From: Zingiber officinale
Lineage: Eukaryota > Streptophyta > Magnoliopsida > Zingiberales > Zingiberaceae
DNA: 64,000 nt
Assembly: GCF_018446385.1 (NCBI RefSeq)
Contig: NC_055999.1
Location: forward strand, 85,354,281 to 85,418,280
Direction of reading: 5' to 3'
The position numbers and the translations under genes were made by a program. The notes beneath the pieces are model-generated. The model was not told the DNA's origin. It ran no database searches and worked only from the letters and a program-made list of their open reading frames with translations. Within the stretch, counting starts at the first letter, position 1. Each line of letters starts with the position of its first letter. Shown one piece after another: positions 50,121 through 59,349 of the stretch.

Positions 50121-50362
50121 ATCTTCCACTAGCACTAGTGCTAATCAGTGTAGACTCTAAGCCCCAATGACCTAGTGCGACCATCATGCTTTCTCTGTGC
50201 CAATGCCTTGGTCAAGGGATCTGCGATGTTAGCCTCAGTGGGTACTCTGCAAATCTTCACATCTCCTCTATCGATGATCTCTCGAATGAGATGGAAGCGC
50301 CGTAGTATATGTTTGGTCCGCTGGTGTGAGCGAGGTTCCTTAGCCTGCGCAATTGTTCCATT
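50121..50362 (-). pseudogene. Copia RNase H, C-terminal part (split by the CACTA element)
   Basis: On the minus strand GTIAQAKEPRSHQRTKHILR, then RRFHLIREII and NIADPLTKALAQ, run to a stop near 50141, the standard end of a Copia polyprotein. Its N-terminal neighbour is at 63474-63759: PIELYCDNN before the CACTA joins directly to GTIAQAKEP after it. Confidence 0.92.
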
Positions 50363-50377
50363 CACTACAAGAAAAAA

Positions 50378-50660
50378 GCTAAACAACAACGCTTTTTTGG
50401 CGTTGTCGTATGTACTTAAAAAGTGATGTTGTAGATGGTGTTGTAGAAAGTCATATCAAAGACAACGCTTTAAAAGCGTTGTGGTTGGTCACAAAGACAA
50501 CGCTTTTTAAGCGTTGTCTATTCGTTCTTAAAAAGCGTTGTTAAAGATGCTGTTGTAAAAATGCACATATCAAAGACAACGCTTTAAAAGCGTTGTGGTT
50601 GGTCTCAAAGACATTGTTTTTTAAGCGTTGTCTTTTATTACTTAAAAACGTTGTCTTTTT
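50378..50660. repeat. left subterminal repeats of the CACTA
   Basis: Around ten copies of AACGCTTTT or its complement AAAAGCGTT, mostly as palindromes such as ACAACGCTTTAAAAGCGTTGT. Subterminal repeats of this sort are the transposase-binding sites in En/Spm elements. Confidence 0.85.
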
Positions 50661-50917
50661 AAATTTATAAAAAATAGTGTTTTTCTTAATTAAATAGCAA
50701 AAATTATAAAAAATACTCAAAATTTACATATAATTGAATATCCACAACCACAATCATTTTTATAATAAGACTATTTAACAAATAAATAAAACTTTATATT
50801 ATACAAACAAAATGTATACATATTGATCCACAAATTAAATTTGTATCATACAAGTTATCCTTAACTTCATGACAATAATTTTTCAAACACACAAGTTTTA
50901 CAAAACCTCATCATTGA

Positions 50918-51038
50918 CTAACCGCTATTGTTGGTGTCCATCGCATGGAATTGCTTCTTTAAGTCCAACAATCTCTTCTTCGAAAGGCTTTCAGCTATCA
51001 CTCTTAGAGCCATCTTCTTCAACTTGTCATCAGCACAC
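50918..51038 (-). pseudogene. captured calcium-dependent protein kinase fragment
   Basis: On the minus strand an acceptor (CAACCCAG) is followed by ADDKLKKMALRVIAESL, then KKRLLDLKKQF and HAMDTNNSG, and a stop. LKKMALRVIAESLS is the junction (autoinhibitory) region of plant CDPKs, and the DTNNSG part is the start of EF-hand 1. Kinase domain and remaining EF-hands are absent. An exon piece of a host CDPK gene appears to have been carried into the CACTA with its splice site. Confidence 0.8.
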
Positions 51039-51399
51039 CTGGGTTGTAGGCAATCAAGAAATTTTGTATGAAAACTTTCATACATGTAAATCTCGTACTA
51101 AATAATATGTCAATGTTATATATACATGTAATTCATACCGTAAGTGTGTTTATATCGTAACTGACAAGTTTTCTTTAGGGCCAACTTCTACTCAAGCTCT
51201 TTAAACACTGCATCAAAATAAAAAAATTGGCATTAGTTCTGTGCTAAATGAAAATCATATTTAGAGGAAAAAGCGGGAGTGCTGTAGATGGATATATTAA
51301 CCAAGCATATTAATGTTTGACCTGTCTTTACAAGTTCTAAGCATATATATTAACCAAGCATATAACCTAAGAGGAATAAGTTACAAAATGCTACTTGAT

Positions 51400-51640
51400 G
51401 TTTGACCTGTCTTTATTGGATTTTGCGGCCCCGGTCTTCTTGTAGCCAGGCACAATGTAATACTTGATGTTGACTCTACCTTTGCAGTTGTTTCGGCTTG
51501 AGGAGTGACAAAGAATGGTGGAGTAGAGGATGGATTTCAAGTATTCATCCGTGCCATCGAGGAAATGACTCCAGTAGGTGACTAGCATGTTGACCAGGGC
51601 ATGCTTGGAGAAGATGACTTGTTTCAGAAGCTTTTTAGAT
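51400..51640 (-). pseudogene. unidentified exon-like segment in the CACTA
   Basis: The minus-strand frame reads HALVNMLVTYWSHFLDGTDE, then YLKSILYSTILCHSSS, with normal-looking protein composition and GC content above the neighbourhood. I do not recognise the family. It may be another captured exon or part of a transposon protein. Confidence 0.4.
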
Positions 51641-51749
51641 CAAAGATACGAAGTGCATTGTTATAAAACTAGATGCACGAACACTTGCTTATACGGTTCT
51701 TGAAATAAAATACATTCGTAACCGTCACTAGCCCAAGCTCAATAAGGAA

Positions 51750-51965
51750 AATTCACGGTAAATGTGCATAGTATACCTCAGATACTGCAGATGATAGGGA
51801 AGGCCAGAAGACAGTTTGACGCAAATATTGAGATTGCCCAAGCCAATCCATGGTACTAATCCTGACAGCTCCTCCAAATCGCACTGACTTGATTGTGTCC
51901 ACCCATCCTTGTTCATCAGCTTGGAACCTTTGAAATGAAAGCTGCATTGGGTACATGGAAAAAAC
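51750..51965 (-). pseudogene. second unidentified exon-like segment in the CACTA
   Basis: The minus-strand frame reads MYPMQLSFQRFQADEQGW, then FGGAVRISTMDWLGQSQYL and FWPSLSSAVSE, followed by a donor-like GAG|GTATAC. It looks like a real exon, family unknown to me, separated from 51400-51640 by an intron-like gap. Confidence 0.4.
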
Positions 51966-52760
51966 AACAAAAAGGGAGGATAAATGATAGCCACCAACCT
52001 AATTGTTCACAAATATCTGTATAAGTTATTAAGGGTGTTCATAGAAGTTGATCCTTTAGCCGTGTCTGTTAGATGGTCAAATCTAGGCGCCAACTCAAAA
52101 ATGTTGGCGTCCAAGTGTTAGTGTTCAACTACTTCTGATTTTCTTCATCTTTGAATTGTTAAATACATAGGGTATTTATAGGGAATACTCAAGATGTATC
52201 TAAATAAATACATGAACCAATATTAAATGACATACATTCATCATCCGAAGAGTCATTCATGAATCCTCCAATATTCATGCTCCAGATGACCATACATTAG
52301 ATTATAAGTCCAATTAATTTGATTGCAAGGTTGTAAACAGTCCTTGAGGGCTATTGATAGTGATTCCAGTACGTACTGGAAAATAATGGAACAAACCTAT
52401 GAAACAACTATCAAGGGATTCACTTCAACTTTCCTAAACCAAAGAAGAAACAGATGGATTACAAAAGAAAACAATTTGCACCATCAAATTGAAACTTATA
52501 ATAAGCCTTAATAAATTAATGAAAAAAGAATTGTTTAGAAGTTCACTGAGAAACATATGAAAATACAACAAATGCAACTGCAAAAAAAAAAAAATAAAAA
52601 ACTAGTATCCAATTAACTTTTTTTTATACTTTCAGATCAAAAGGTCAAATTTATATACTTTGGTTCATGTTCAAGCAAGAGGATAACAATCTCATCGACA
52701 ATTAGTATTTCCTTTTAATATAGAACACTAAAAAGAAGGAATATCAATGATGAAACAAAC

Positions 52761-52828
52761 CTGAAAATGCGAGCTACTGAGGCAGCGAGCAATCTGCTTG
52801 AACAAGGTAATCATGCAGCGTTGGAACT
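52761..52828 (-). pseudogene. captured PP2A B' (B56) regulatory-subunit exon fragment
   Basis: The minus-strand frame gives EFQRCMITLFKQIARC then LSSSHFQ, bounded by an acceptor (GACAG) and a donor (CAG|GTTTGT). EFQRCMxPLFxQIAxCLNSSHFQ is a signature stretch of PP2A B56 subunits. Only this one exon was found, so it is a fragment. Confidence 0.72.
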
Positions 52829-53419
52829 CTGTCGTGAGCATCAAAGACCAAATATTACCAAATATTAAGATCACTGACAAACCAAATAATACCTTATTTT
52901 TAACAGCTATCTAGAGGATCTGGCTTTTTGACTTGAAGCTGGTTCAAAGAAGACAAATCAAATATACAAATACTAAGATGAAAGCATAATGAAGTAGTTA
53001 ACTTTTTCTACTTTACCTGATTATAAGATCTACAGCTTCTTGCTCAGTATTTTGCTGCACGAGTAATTATTAGAAAAACAAACCCAATAGTGGAACAAAA
53101 GCTAGATAAAGAAACTAGATAATTTACACTGACAGAACTTTACAGAATAACATATAATACAGTGCTTTGTACTTGCATATTAATCCAGAAAACATCCTTT
53201 CACCTAAGTGACAATTTTTCCAAAACATCATCATTCACTAAAAATTTTCACAAGTTTTTAAACTTCAGTGACAACTTTTCTTTGGGGTCAACTGCTCAAG
53301 GTCGATCTGGTAACTATGCACTGCATCAAAAAAATTGGCATTAACTATGATTCCACCAAAAAAACCACCATTCCATGAACTTAAATCTAAATAGAATTAT
53401 GGCAACTATCATTCCATAC

Positions 53420-54345
53420 CTATTCATAAATATGATCTTGTATGCACTCCGCCAACTCGGACCGAACCTCATCAATTTGTTCACGAGAGTACCCTATTTT
53501 TGTGAACTGTGAGCATACACAATTTATGTTAATGGAAAAAATAATCAACACTGATCACTTTGCAATTTTAAATAGTTTATGTCAAATAATTTGAGATAAG
53601 CTAAATAATGTTACTATTGATTGCAGCGAATCTCTCTCAATAGTCTCAACTTCTTCAATAATTTCTCTCATAAATCGCATCACAAAAAAACCACATTGTT
53701 TCGCATCCGGTTGTTGAGGAGCCTATATATAGTAATTAGAGTCAAATTGTTAATGAAAATTATACACATTACAATATATGTTAAACAAAAGTACACATAC
53801 CTTAACTACTTCCCACTTAACATTTTTCCTACCTTTCCTTCCCTTGGTTGAATTAAACAATTTTAAGGCCCTTCATACGTTAAGAATATTTGTTAAATAA
53901 GATTTTTATTATAATAAATATTTACTAAAAGAAATCTGAACTCACATTTCCATTACGTATTTTGAATCATCATCGCGAATGCGACAACTTAGGGAATCCA
54001 GCAGGTAAATAGCATCCTTGTAAGGTTCAATAACACTAAGATTCCAATGGAAACTAGGCAAATACATAGGATTAGATCATAAAATTGAATAAATTATCGA
54101 AAGGAAGCAATTGAAAGTGATGTTTTACTTCTTGCTTACCCGACATTACATGGCACTAACACTAGTTGATCTGTTGATGCACTTGTCAGCTTATCTGCTA
54201 AAAGAGTTTCCCTTTGATTCAGGGTTTCAAGCTTAACTGATTTGTCTTGTGCCGTTTTTGCCAGATATGGGAGTTTGCGAGGATTCATAAATCTGAATTT
54301 CTTTGTCTTGGTATCTTTCACCATCTTTTTATACAGACACCTATC
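53420..54345 (-). CDS. Ulp1-like (C48) cysteine protease gene of the CACTA, 3' exons
   Basis: On the minus strand at least five exons can be read. Exon one (about 54345-54140) reads KKMVKDTKTKKF to LVLVPCNV. Exon two (from 54053) gives HWNLSVIEPYKDAIYLLDSL, supplying the catalytic His and Asp. A third reads ALKLFNSTKGRKGRK then NVKWEVVK. A fourth reads APQQPDAKQCGFFVMRFM, with the oxyanion Gln and catalytic Cys. A last one ends REQIDEVRSELAECIQ, with a stop at 53420-53422. This is the C48 deSUMOylase fold found in proteins of plant CACTA and Mutator-like elements. All four catalytic residues are present. N-terminal exons are not resolved, so expression is uncertain. The host target is unknown. 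Confidence 0.78.
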
Positions 54346-56000
54346 ATTGCAAAGAAAAAAATATTTAGATACTAAATAATAAAATTTAGATACAAAACAC
54401 TCATAATAAGTTGGAAAAAATAATGATCACTCATAACACTAAGTTATGGCTGATGATAGTAACATCCATACATGAGAACTTACTATGAACAGTCTTGCAT
54501 ATTAAACATACCAGAAATGTATACATGCAAATTCTTTTATTTCTTGAGGACAAGCACATTTAAGATACTTAAAAATATACAAGAAAAAAGATATGAGCAA
54601 AGTACTTCCTGTCTAGAAGAACAAATGGCAGAAGGCAAACATTAAGGGCCGGTTGAAAATGAATGAGCTATATTTATGTAAAGTGTACCACATCAATTGA
54701 TATTAGTAAACCTCTCAATAGAAATGATGAACTATTAACTTAATGAGAATAACATGGTATGAGAAAATTACTAGAAGTTGAATTTTTCAAGAGTAAACTT
54801 GTTCACACAACAATATTAGTAAACTTCTTGCAGTTCAACTCAGGGATTTTCTGTCTTGCTAGATATTAGAATTTCCCAGCAAACATAAAGCAATGCAGTA
54901 ATTTCCCAGCATAAGTAAAGCAATGCAGTTGCAACTAAGAAAATAATATTTAGATACTAAATAATAAAATTTAGATACAAAACAATCATGTGGATTAAAA
55001 AATAATGATCACTCATAATAAGTTGGTGAAATTGTAACAATAAACCATAATAAGTTGCTAAAATTGGGAAGCAAACATGTGATGAAAAAGTTGCTGAAAT
55101 TTTTTGACCATACAGGTTTCTCATCAAAATGCAATCCCAATAGCAAATTTCTCACTTGGGGAGATAACCTAGTTATCTATATTATCCATATGTACATGTT
55201 TGTTAGAGTCTACGTATAGGTAGTTAGGTACTTTTGCCTTGGTATAAATTGTAGAGTCATATAATATTGGAGCATTCACCAAAACATATTCTCTATTGAA
55301 ACATGTTAACCTTTAGTTGAAAAATGAAACCATTCCAGGAAAATGCTTGAATTATAACTTATAATAAGCAACTTTGTTTCTTTAGCACTTGAGAATCTGC
55401 AACTTCCTCAAAGGGACATCAACATAAGCAACTCAATGCAATAGTGCATGATGTATTAAATCATACTTAAGCCATTAAGCTCTTAGAAGGCAAGTGACAT
55501 AAATATAACAATAGTAGTTGATATAAATTCAACAAACTAAGTAGGCACAAGTCACTGCCCAGAATTAAGATGAGATAATGCAGAACACAAGTTTTAGATA
55601 CAATAAAAATGAGAGATATTCTCTGCGCATTAAGGGTACACAATAAAAATAATAGTAGAATAACACTAGAGATTGATTAATTTCAAGCTGCACATTATAC
55701 TTGACGACAAAGAAAGGTTGGAATGTGAATAATATCTGCAACTTGGCCAACAGCTTCACACTGAATTTGAGAAAAAAGGATAGCATGTTATATGCTTCAT
55801 GCTATTTTTAAGGATTAATACCTACTGCCAAAGTCTATAGCTAAACGTTTAAAAATTCCAGATTAAATCATGAGAAAATACAATCAGGGGAGGGGGAAAA
55901 TTGATGCAGTATGAATCCGGCAAAATGGCTAGTTCGGAAAATAATCAAAAATAAACAAAATCTTATTCTAGAGGGATGGAAGAAATTTTACCTTTCTTTC
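54346..56000. other. CACTA interior, no exon recognised
   Basis: AT-rich. 54350-54420 and 54945-55030 share near-identical words (AATATTTAGATACTAAATAA, AATAATGATCACTCATAA), an internal duplication. Upstream exons of the protease gene may be hidden here. Confidence 0.4.
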
Positions 56001-56260
56001 TTCCGTTCCTCCTACTCTCGAATCTGCTCTGCGAGGAAGGAACTAAGATCGAAGGGTTCAGAGGAGTTGAGGAGCCGTGAGAAGATTAGGAAGGGTAAGC
56101 TGACTTTGATTGAGGAGATGGGGAAATGCGAGATTAGGGATCTCGACTTGGAGGAGTTGGGCCGGCGTGAGGAGTTTGGGTCGAGATTAGGGTTCAGAGG
56201 AGATCACGCGGCAAGGAGAGGAGAAGGCGCTCGTGGAGAGGAGAAGGCGCTCGTGGAGAG
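56000..56260. repeat. GA-rich segment of the CACTA, interrupted by an LTR element
   Basis: GC-rich purine-biased sequence ending in repeats of GGAGAGGAGAAGGCGCTCGT. The same repeat continues at 63040-63180 after the nested element, so the two were once contiguous. Confidence 0.75.
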
Positions 56261-57948
56261 TGTTGGTGCAACCTTAGGTCAAGGTTGACTTGGTTGACCT
56301 GACTCGAGTTGACCTGACTCGAGTTGTGTTTTGATGTTTGACGATGTTTGACGAGAAGAGAGTTGTATTCTTGATGTTTGACAAGAATAGGTGTTCGGGA
56401 GATTGTAGGTGCAACCTTAGGTCAAGGTTGACCTGGTTGACCTGATTCGGGAAAAGTCCAAGCAGGGAGCTTGGCACGCGAAAAGTCCAAGCAGGGAGCT
56501 TGGCATTGGAAAAGTCCAAGTATGGAGACTTGGCACTGGAAAAGTCAAGCGGGGAGCTTGCGCGAAAAGTCAAGCAGGAGCTTGGCATTGGAAAAGTCAA
56601 GTATGGAGACTTGGCTGGAAAAGTCCAAGCAGGGAGCTTGGCGAAAAAGTCCAAGTATGGAGACTTGCACGGAAAAGTCCAGGAGTGAAGCCAGGCGGTG
56701 AGAAAGTCCTAAGCGGGATGTTAGGCGGTTGGAAAGTCTGGTGAGTAAAGCCGGCGGTGGGAAAGTCCTAAGCGGGATGTTAGGCGGTTGGAAAGTCTGG
56801 TGAGTGAAGCCAAGGCGGTGGAAAAGTCCTAACTGGGATGTTAGGCAATGAGAAAGTCCTAAGCGGGATGTTAGGCGGTGTGGAAAGTCTGGTGAGTGAA
56901 TCGAGGCAAGGGAAAATCCAGATGGATCGGGGATGATCGGACATCGGTGTTGAGAAAGTCCAAGTAGGTCAAAGGATTGGCCGGACACTTGGCGAGGAAG
57001 TCTTAGCAGGTCAAGGAGTGACCGGATGCTAGGGATGAAGTACCAATAGGTCAAGGTTGACCGGATATTGGTTTGAAGTCTTGGGACTTGGTTTGGGCAA
57101 AAACCAAGCTCGGATCGGTCACCGGACCGATCGGTGTCTATGTTTTCTCGATCGGTGCGGTGACCGATCGGATCAACAAGCTCTGTTGATTCTTGTCGAT
57201 CGGTGACCGATCGGTAAAACGAAAAAAAGCGGCTGATCGGTCCACGGACCGATCAGGCCATGTCTGATCGGTCGTGGACCGATCGAGACGAGCATCGCGA
57301 GAAGGAAAGGAAGGGATCGATGCGTGGACGATCACCTCTTCGATCGGTGCGTGGACCGATCGAGGTCTAAGCTGCGACGCAACGGCTAGTTTCTTCACTG
57401 TTTCTTCTTCGCAGGTATAAAGGATCGAGGGCATCTGCTGTGCGTCGCTCTCCTTCTTCCTCTTCTTTCTGCTGCTGAGCTCTACTGAGTTCTTGAAGCG
57501 TTGAAGCTTTGCGTGAGCTTCCTTTTGGCTGGGTCACCTGCTGTTGTAGGCGCTTGGAGCTGCTGCTTCTTCCAGTCAAAGAGAAGGCAAGCAAGAGTTT
57601 TCTTACTGTTGTATTTCTTGCTGTCTTTCTTTGTATTTCTGTACTCTCCTTACTTGCTGTTGCAAGAGTGTGTTGTGGCGAGGTTTCTCCACCCATAAGG
57701 AGTTTGTATTAGCCGGTTCTCCGGGGACTCATCCACCGACGGCTTGACTGGAGTCGTCCACCTTACGGACACGCCGAGGAGTAGGAGCCCTAATCTCCGA
57801 ACCTCGTTACATCGGTTTGTTTGAGGTTTGTATTCTTCCTTTCGTTTCTAGTTTATTTTTCCGCTGCGCTAACGAATTGTAGGAAGAAACGAGCGATTTG
57901 GGGCGGCTATTCACACCCCCCTCTCTAGCCGTACGAAGGATCCCAACA
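56261..57948 (+). repeat. 5' LTR of gag-only element G2
   Basis: It opens TGTTGGTGCAACCTTAGG and closes ATCCCAACA (TGTTGG/CCAACA). U3 holds about fifteen diverged units around AAAAGTCC(A)AGC-GGGAGCTTGGC (56454-57010), then seven GATCGGTC/GACCGATC palindromes (57114-57370), then the TATA box TATAAAGG (57416-57423). It matches the 3' LTR with very few substitutions in the U5 half and many small length changes in the arrays. Confidence 0.93.
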
Positions 57949-57950
57949 AG

Positions 57951-57962
57951 TGGTATCAGAGC
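57951..57962 (+). other. primer-binding site of element G2
   Basis: TGGTATCAGAGC, two bases after the LTR, is the standard complement of initiator Met tRNA used by plant Copia elements. Confidence 0.95.
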
Positions 57963-58009
57963 GAGGCCGCTCTTCGACGGATCAACACCCGGGGGAGCAC
58001 GGGCTAGAG

Positions 58010-58789
58010 ATGGATCTCTATGGAGAAGACATCACCATTCCACCCTTCTACGAATGCGGCGACTTCGCGTATTGGAAGGTAAGGATGAAGTACTTTCTTA
58101 TGACTAACATAATGAATTGGTTTTGTGTACAAGAAGGTTTTACTCCTCCGGTGGATAAGGAAGGAAAACCACTTGAGAAGGAGGAGTGGACAAGAGAACA
58201 AATTCACAAATCCGAAATCAACGAAGAGGTAACGAGAATAATTGAATTTTCATTGCCTACTAACATCTTGTGTAAGATAGGTTACAACAATGCCAAGGAA
58301 TTATGGGATAACTTGGCCAAGTACCATGAGGAGAGCTCCACTTCAAGCCATGAAGAGGAGCCTAGTGAGCCAAGTAGCTCACATCATGGAGGGAGCGAAT
58401 TGGGAGTTGAGGGCTACTCAACATCCAAGGAAGAAGAGGAGGAGAGTTCCTCTTGTTCAAGATCGGAGCAAGAAGAAGATTCTACCTCCGGAAGGGATGA
58501 AGGAGAGAGTCATCCATCCCAAACCCTAGGTAACTCAAGCATTTTAGTTTCAAATAAATTACATATATTATGCTTTGAGTGTAGGGAGTATGGACATTAC
58601 AAGAGCAAATGTCCAAAGAGAGTTAGGAAGACTCCACCGGCGCCAAAGGTCAAGGTAGCCGGAGTCCCAACACGCAAAGGCAAGAAGCACGTGGTGTGCT
58701 TTCAATGCAAGCAACGGGGACACTATAGGAGCCATTGTCTCCGAGGGGGAGGCAACCTCACAAGGGCAAGAGACCGGGCACATCGATAG
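58010..58789 (+). CDS. shortened Copia gag of element G2, two zinc knuckles
   Basis: The first ATG after the primer-binding site opens MDLYGEDITIPPFYECGDF. The N-terminal half of the UBN2 gag domain follows (YWKVRMKYFL, TNILCKIGYNNAKELWDNL). Directly after KYHEESS the frame enters an acidic Ser/Glu tract, so the second half of the domain, present in element G1, has been lost. Two CCHC knuckles, CFECREYGHYKSKC and CFQCKQRGHYRSHC, bind nucleic acid. The protein is 259 residues and ends soon after the second knuckle, where a short G run (GAGGGGGA, about 58741-58748) separates it from the overlapping next frame. It is otherwise undamaged. Confidence 0.9.
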   Translation: MDLYGEDITIPPFYECGDFAYWKVRMKYFLMTNIMNWFCVQEGFTPPVDKEGKPLEKEEWTREQIHKSEINEEVTRIIEFSLPTNILCKIGYNNAKELWDNLAKYHEESSTSSHEEEPSEPSSSHHGGSELGVEGYSTSKEEEEESSSCSRSEQEEDSTSGRDEGESHPSQTLGNSSILVSNKLHILCFECREYGHYKSKCPKRVRKTPPAPKVKVAGVPTRKGKKHVVCFQCKQRGHYRSHCLRGGGNLTRARDRAHR

Positions 58790-59349
58790 GGGGAGCTAAG
58801 GCAAACCCTAAGGTATCTTTTAAGGCTCATTCGTGCAAGTCTAGTAGGATACATGCTAGTAATTTTATTGCATTAGTCAATAATGATAAGCATGTTAACA
58901 CTAGAAATCAATACATGTGCTTAGGTGCTAAACATGTCAACCTAGATAGGGATACTACTAGGAATGCTAACCCTAGGATTAACACTTCTAAGGTTAAGGA
59001 AAACCTAGGTAGAAACCCCAAATCAACTAGACACATGCCTAGGAATGCCTCAAAGAAGAATGACAAATCAAAAATTGAGGTATTAGAGAAGGAGAATCAA
59101 GTCTTGAGGTCAAGACTTGATACTTTGGAAAAGGCTCTTAAAAACTTGGAGAAGTCATCTCTAGGGTTTAAGGGTCAAAAACCAATGTCCAAGGACAAAA
59201 AGGGTTTGGGTCACAAACCTAAGTCCCAAATGGTCAAGCCCACCTATCATAATGTTCCATTCGATTATCGAACAAAACCTAAGGCTAGGAAGACCATTAC
59301 CAAGGTCACAAGGAGTCACCCTATAGTTGACCTTGATGAGACCAAATGA
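58735..59349 (+). CDS. coiled-coil region of G2 gag polyprotein, in the other frame
   Basis: This frame overlaps the end of gag by 55 bases and stays open to 59349. It is Lys/Asn-rich, with a coiled-coil-like IEVLEKENQVLRSRLDTLEK, then KGLGHKPKSQ. Element G1 has the same pairing (VQQLEKENFSMKDQVKEL and SGLGYKTKYK) after its zinc knuckle, so this is the natural continuation of gag. It is displaced either by an indel in the G run or by a programmed frameshift. No own ribosome start is evident. Function is unknown; SIRE-type Copia elements carry such a region before the protease. Confidence 0.75.
   Translation: MSPRGRQPHKGKRPGTSIGGAKANPKVSFKAHSCKSSRIHASNFIALVNNDKHVNTRNQYMCLGAKHVNLDRDTTRNANPRINTSKVKENLGRNPKSTRHMPRNASKKNDKSKIEVLEKENQVLRSRLDTLEKALKNLEKSSLGFKGQKPMSKDKKGLGHKPKSQMVKPTYHNVPFDYRTKPKARKTITKVTRSHPIVDLDETK

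Noticed and set aside
56471-57054. Frames of 76 and 169 codons across U3 of element G2
   Set aside because: Translation of the AAAAGTCC/GGGAGCTTGGC repeats, in both strands and in both LTRs.
57367-57712. Repeated frames of 65-109 codons in R/U5 of both G2 LTRs
   Set aside because: They occur identically in both LTRs, between TATA box and primer-binding site, and have no motif, so they are leader sequence.
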